A stretch of 10,060 nucleotides of DNA from JBBSOK01 sp038259825. Lineage in GTDB: Bacteria; Bacteroidota; Bacteroidia; Flavobacteriales; Flavobacteriaceae. The DNA lies in assembly GCA_038259825.1 (NCBI GenBank), contig JBBSOK010000102.1, positions 1 through 10,060 on the forward strand, in the 5' to 3' direction. Under the pieces are notes generated by a model. It saw only the letters and a list, made by a program, of their open reading frames with translations. It searched no databases and was not told the origin of the DNA. Of the stretch, positions 6,870-10,060 are shown one piece after another. The translations under genes were made by a program, and so were the position numbers. Within the stretch, counting starts at the first letter, position 1; each line of letters begins with the position of its first letter.

Positions 6870-7829
6870 ATGAGCGAGGCATTCTCTAAAACGACAAAAC
6901 TATTAGTAATTTTTCCTTGTTATAATGAAGAGGAAATATTGCCAAATTCAATTGAAAAATTCTTTCCATATTTTGAAAATTTAATAAATGAAGGTCTGAT
7001 TTCCGCGGAAAGTCGAATCTGTTTTGTTGATGATGGAAGCAAGGATGCTACTTGGAACATAATTAGCAATTTAGAAAATAGATATGTAAATGCATTAAAG
7101 CTATCTAACAATTTTGGGCATCAAAAAGCGCTTTTGGCGGGCTTAGAAGGCTTTAATGATCAATTTGATGCATATGTAACCTTAGATGTAGATTTGCAGG
7201 ATGATCATACTGTAATTACAAAAATGCTACAGGAAGTAGCTGCAGGTTTGGACATTATTTACGGTGTGCGAGCAGATCGTTCTTCAGACAGTTTTTTTAA
7301 ACGAAACTCTGCCAATTGGTTCTATAAATTTATGTCGTTTTTGGGAGTAAAAACCATATTTAACCACGCAGATTTTAGAATGATTAATAACAAAGCTTTA
7401 AAAAGCTTTTTGCAATATCCGGAATCTCATCTTTTTATTCGCGCAATATTTCCAACTATTGGTCTTACGCATAGCTTAGTTTATTATGATAGGGTAAAAC
7501 GTGATGCTGGAGAAAGCAAATATTCTATTAAAAAAATGGTATCCCTTGCTTGGGACGGTATTACTTCATTTTCTGTTAGACCTCTGCGCTATATTTTAAT
7601 TGTGGGCTTGCTTTCAACATTAATTTCTATAATATTATTACTCTGGGCTACTGTAGAATTGCTTAGAGATAATGTAGTGCACGGTTGGTTTTCTATGATT
7701 GCACTAATTATGTTCTTTGGCGGAATACAGACGTTTGCTTTGGGAATTATTGGGGAATATGTGGGTAAAATTTTCTTACAGGTTAAGAATAGACCACGGT
7801 ATTTAATTGAAGAGAAAATTGAACAATAG
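6870..7829 (+). CDS. GtrB/DPM-like membrane glycosyltransferase (GT2)
   Basis: This 319-residue protein has a GT2 catalytic domain followed by two C-terminal membrane helices, the layout of GtrB and dolichol-phosphate-mannose-synthase-like enzymes that move a sugar from a nucleotide donor onto polyprenyl phosphate. Seen in sequence: VIFPCYNEEE (residues 13-22), VDDGSKD (53-59), the metal-binding LDVDLQDD (105-112), the acceptor-side motif GESKY (214-218), and hydrophobic segments at about 241-262 and 274-298. The usual sugar is glucose, but mannose and others are known. Such enzymes usually supply a GT-C transferase, often with a small GtrA-type flippase. Neither is in this window. It stands alone on the plus strand between two minus-strand blocks and ends 14 nt from the stop of the next gene. 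It may be independently expressed, and its link to this cluster is inferred from position only. Confidence 0.93.
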   Translation: MSEAFSKTTKLLVIFPCYNEEEILPNSIEKFFPYFENLINEGLISAESRICFVDDGSKDATWNIISNLENRYVNALKLSNNFGHQKALLAGLEGFNDQFDAYVTLDVDLQDDHTVITKMLQEVAAGLDIIYGVRADRSSDSFFKRNSANWFYKFMSFLGVKTIFNHADFRMINNKALKSFLQYPESHLFIRAIFPTIGLTHSLVYYDRVKRDAGESKYSIKKMVSLAWDGITSFSVRPLRYILIVGLLSTLISIILLLWATVELLRDNVVHGWFSMIALIMFFGGIQTFALGIIGEYVGKIFLQVKNRPRYLIEEKIEQ

Positions 7830-7843
7830 TAATATTGGCTATT

Positions 7844-9013
7844 TTAATCAACAGAATTATCACTCACAAAATAATACGAAAAAGCATAAAACATCCAAGC
7901 CTGCGCCCAACGCATATAAGGGATATTTGAATTGAAATGTTTATTTCTTTGATATTGAAAAAATCCTTTTTCAGATTGCATATTTTCAATAGTCCAATTT
8001 AAAACCCTATCAATTAGTTCCTTATTTTCTTTAAAAACTTCCAGTTTATTAAGAGTTACAATTAATTGCGCTGGTGCGTGGATATCTATTGGAAAAACGG
8101 AATTGTTGTAGTATTTTGAAATTCCTTCTTCAGTAAAAAAGGTATTTAAATAATACTGCAAGCCTTTTTCAATGTGTTTTGAATAGGAAGTATCGCCCGA
8201 TACTTTTTGATATGTGTAAATACATTCCAAGTTATAACCCGTATGAAAATTATCTACCCATTGGTGATATGGCAATGTACCATAAGCCCAAGCGCCATTT
8301 TCTTGTTGAAAATCTGCCGCATATCGTACTGCTTTTTTTGCTTCATTTATAAGATTTTCTTCTTTAGTAAATTCATAAACCAAACTCAAAAGTTTTGCTC
8401 CTAATAAAGATGCATTGAAGACCTGGGTTTTATCTAATGGTGAATACGAGAATGAGAAGTTTCCTTTATCATCATACGTTCTATTTAAATCTTTTAAAAT
8501 AAATTGGGTTGCGCTTTTTGCAACTTCAAGATATTCTTCGTTTTTAGTGATTTTATAAGCTTCAAGAAGTGCTTCAGCAATAAAAGTAGTTGCAACAACG
8601 GTTGGCATTCCTTTTGGCTGAAAGAAAGCACGCGCCTGCCAATCAAAATTATAACCCCAGCAAGCGCCAGAATAGCCATCACTTTTCATTTTGATAACTT
8701 GATCTGAAAGTTGAATTATTTTTTCTAAATATTCAGGTTTTGAATCAATTTTGTAGAGATTACAATACCCGGTTATAAATAATCCAAGACCTTTTGAATT
8801 GTATCCTTTTTCTACGGCAGTAATTTTACGAAGGTTGATTGGGCTCCGTTTAAAAACCTGAATCCAAGCAAGTCTAAAAAAACGTGTTTTGGAAATAATG
8901 GGAATAGCCTGAAATAGCGTACTGTTAAGCCCGTCATACGGATCCCAACCTTTAAAGTTTTCCTTTTCGCAATAGGATTTCAGTTTTTGAAAACTGTTTT
9001 GAAAATCGGCCAT
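7844..9013 (-). CDS. (alpha/alpha)6-toroid-like protein of unknown function
   Basis: I recognise this 389-residue protein as a family common in Bacteroidota polysaccharide clusters. It is often labelled delta-aminolevulinic acid dehydratase in databases, but it shows neither the length nor the metal and Schiff-base motifs of that TIM-barrel enzyme. It is helical throughout with repeated helical hairpins, suggesting a six-hairpin toroid like those of some glycosidases, lyases and sugar epimerases. Conserved-looking blocks rich in aromatic and acidic residues are GWDPYD (22-27), CWGYNFDWQ (118-126), DNFHTGYNLE (254-263), PIDIHAPAQ (308-316) and PYMRWAQAWM (365-374). These could line a carbohydrate cleft. 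No signal peptide or membrane segment is seen, so it should be cytoplasmic. It starts 15 nt after the oxidoreductase stop, implying joint expression. Sugar epimerase or glycan-modifying roles are inference only. Confidence 0.8.
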   Translation of the reverse strand: MADFQNSFQKLKSYCEKENFKGWDPYDGLNSTLFQAIPIISKTRFFRLAWIQVFKRSPINLRKITAVEKGYNSKGLGLFITGYCNLYKIDSKPEYLEKIIQLSDQVIKMKSDGYSGACWGYNFDWQARAFFQPKGMPTVVATTFIAEALLEAYKITKNEEYLEVAKSATQFILKDLNRTYDDKGNFSFSYSPLDKTQVFNASLLGAKLLSLVYEFTKEENLINEAKKAVRYAADFQQENGAWAYGTLPYHQWVDNFHTGYNLECIYTYQKVSGDTSYSKHIEKGLQYYLNTFFTEEGISKYYNNSVFPIDIHAPAQLIVTLNKLEVFKENKELIDRVLNWTIENMQSEKGFFQYQRNKHFNSNIPYMRWAQAWMFYAFSYYFVSDNSVD

Positions 9014-9028
9014 TTTTAATTTTGCAAT

Positions 9029-10060
9029 TTATATTTCCTGAGGCAATCCCGTTGCCAAGGAGTCTAAAACTTTAAACGTTGTAAGCGTTGTTAAATATAT
9101 AGATTCAAATGGAATTGGAGCTTCGGTGTTTTGTTTTAGCGATTTTAAAAACGCTTCAACTTCTTGTTTATGGCCTTTTCCGTCTAATTTTAACTTAGTT
9201 TGCTTGTTGCCGTTATGAAAATCGCCACTTCTAAAATCGTGGATTCTTCCCACTTTTCCACCACTAAAAACTTCAATTAGTTCCTTTGGAAGAGATTTGT
9301 CGCCATTAGCCAAGTACAAAAGATTTCCTATTGAACCATCACTGAAAGAAACTGTGATAGAAATATTATCTTCAGAAGTAAGTTTTTGATTATCAGTTTT
9401 TATGGATGCTGCGTACACTTTTACAGGTTTTGCATCAGTAAAATACTGCATTAAATCTATAAAATGGCACATTTCGCCAATTACGCGTCCACCGCCAATT
9501 TCCTTGTGCTGCGTCCAATGGTCTTTTGGTAGAAACCCGGCATTCACGCGAATGTTCACCACTTTTGGTTCGCCGTTTCCTTTAAATTCAGACTTTATTT
9601 TTTCAGCAATTGGAGAAAATCTTCGGTTAAAACCAACCATTAATTTTTGGTTACTTGCTTGATACACTTTTTTAACCTCTTCCAATTCATCATAATGCAT
9701 CGCCAAAGGCTTTTCAACGAAAACATTTTTTCCCGCTTTCAACGCTTCCATAGTATACGAAGCGTGACTGTTGTGAGGCGTAGCAATGAAAACTGTATTT
9801 ATTTTTCCATTTTGAATGACATCTTGGGCTTCAGAAGATGCATTATTAAAACCAAATTTTGTGGCAACGTTTTTCGCGGTTATTCCTTTGGTAGTTACAA
9901 CAGTATCAAGCGATGCGCCTTCTTTTTTTGTGTACGGAATCAAATAACTTTGTGCAAAGCTCCCTGCACCAATAAAACCAATATTTATTGTAGAAACTGC
10001 ATTCGATTGAACAGAAACCATCGAGGTTTTCTTCGTTTCACTCTCAGGATATGCCAATAA
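9029..10060 (-). CDS. Gfo/Idh/MocA oxidoreductase, 5' part outside window; probable half of bi-domain enzyme
   Basis: The visible 343 codons encode a Gfo/Idh/MocA-type NAD(P)-dependent sugar oxidoreductase. Counting from the ATG at 10057, there is a Rossmann motif GFIGAGSFAQ (residues 27-36), VFIATPHNSHA (89-99), the catalytic-lysine EKP motif (115-117) and GGGRVIGEMCHFIDL (188-202), whose His198 is a usual catalytic candidate. The codon before that ATG is TTA, so the frame is still open at the right edge. The 22 residues before the Rossmann fold look like a linker rather than a true N-terminus. From memory of relatives, this sequence is the C-terminal half of a roughly 700-residue protein whose N-terminal half is a zinc-type alcohol dehydrogenase. 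Such proteins occur in glycan clusters, often near heparinase-like genes. The substrate is unknown. It is followed at 15 nt by the toroid gene, a likely partner. Confidence 0.88.
   Translation of the reverse strand, partial: LLAYPESETKKTSMVSVQSNAVSTINIGFIGAGSFAQSYLIPYTKKEGASLDTVVTTKGITAKNVATKFGFNNASSEAQDVIQNGKINTVFIATPHNSHASYTMEALKAGKNVFVEKPLAMHYDELEEVKKVYQASNQKLMVGFNRRFSPIAEKIKSEFKGNGEPKVVNIRVNAGFLPKDHWTQHKEIGGGRVIGEMCHFIDLMQYFTDAKPVKVYAASIKTDNQKLTSEDNISITVSFSDGSIGNLLYLANGDKSLPKELIEVFSGGKVGRIHDFRSGDFHNGNKQTKLKLDGKGHKQEVEAFLKSLKQNTEAPIPFESIYLTTLTTFKVLDSLATGLPQEI

Noticed and set aside
7825..7845. Hairpin AATAG/CTATT followed by T's between convergent genes, considered as terminator
   Set aside because: The stem is only five pairs with one G-C, and the loop is nine bases, too weak to call.
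9647..10060. Plus-strand open frame of over 130 codons, open at the right edge
   Set aside because: It is antisense to the clearly coding Gfo/Idh/MocA gene and shows no recognisable motif.
1..10060. Mobile elements, CRISPR arrays, tRNA or rRNA genes, toxin-antitoxin or defence genes
   Set aside because: No terminal repeats, regular direct repeats, RNA-gene signatures or matching protein motifs were seen. The whole window is explained by glycan genes.

Overview
The window reads as part of a surface-polysaccharide (capsule, exopolysaccharide or O-antigen type) gene cluster from a member of the Bacteroidota, most likely a flavobacterium. The grounds are the AT-rich DNA, the A/T-rich leaders without Shine-Dalgarno sequences, matches to the Bacteroidota -7 promoter box TAnnTTTG, and protein families whose closest remembered relatives are flavobacterial. 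No RNA genes, insertion sequences, CRISPR arrays or phage genes were seen. Nine protein genes fill almost all of the window; at least one is cut by an edge.

Layout: at the left, a plus-strand gene (67-1383) encodes a CapK/phenylacetate-CoA-ligase-like adenylate-forming enzyme. It converges on a minus-strand block (read right to left from 6672 to 1411): a WecG/TagA/CpsF-type glycosyltransferase, a Wzy/O-antigen-ligase-like membrane polymerase, UDP-glucuronate decarboxylase (UDP-xylose synthase), a WcaJ-type polyprenyl-phosphate sugar-phosphate transferase, and a GT2 glycosyltransferase. The last three are packed with gaps of 5 and 1 nt. A 197-nt divergent intergenic region (6673-6869) separates this block from a lone plus-strand GtrB/DPM-like membrane glycosyltransferase (6870-7829). 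That gene converges on a second minus-strand pair: an (alpha/alpha)6-toroid-like protein of unknown function, often misnamed delta-aminolevulinic acid dehydratase (7844-9013), and the Gfo/Idh/MocA part of an oxidoreductase that runs off the right edge (9029-10060). The oxidoreductase is probably the C-terminal half of a two-domain protein.

How the genes could work together (inference): the WcaJ-type enzyme starts a repeat unit by placing a sugar phosphate on undecaprenyl phosphate. The GT2 and GT26-type transferases extend it, UDP-xylose synthase supplies a pentose donor, and the Wzy-like protein polymerises the exported units. The GtrB-like enzyme would make a lipid-phosphate sugar donor for a side branch or lipid modification. 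The toroid protein and the oxidoreductase would modify or supply an unusual sugar. A Wzx flippase, the Wza/Wzc export machinery and the GtrA/GT-C partners are not in the window. I see no wholly new system. The most open questions are the roles of the toroid/oxidoreductase pair and of the CapK-like adenylating enzyme.
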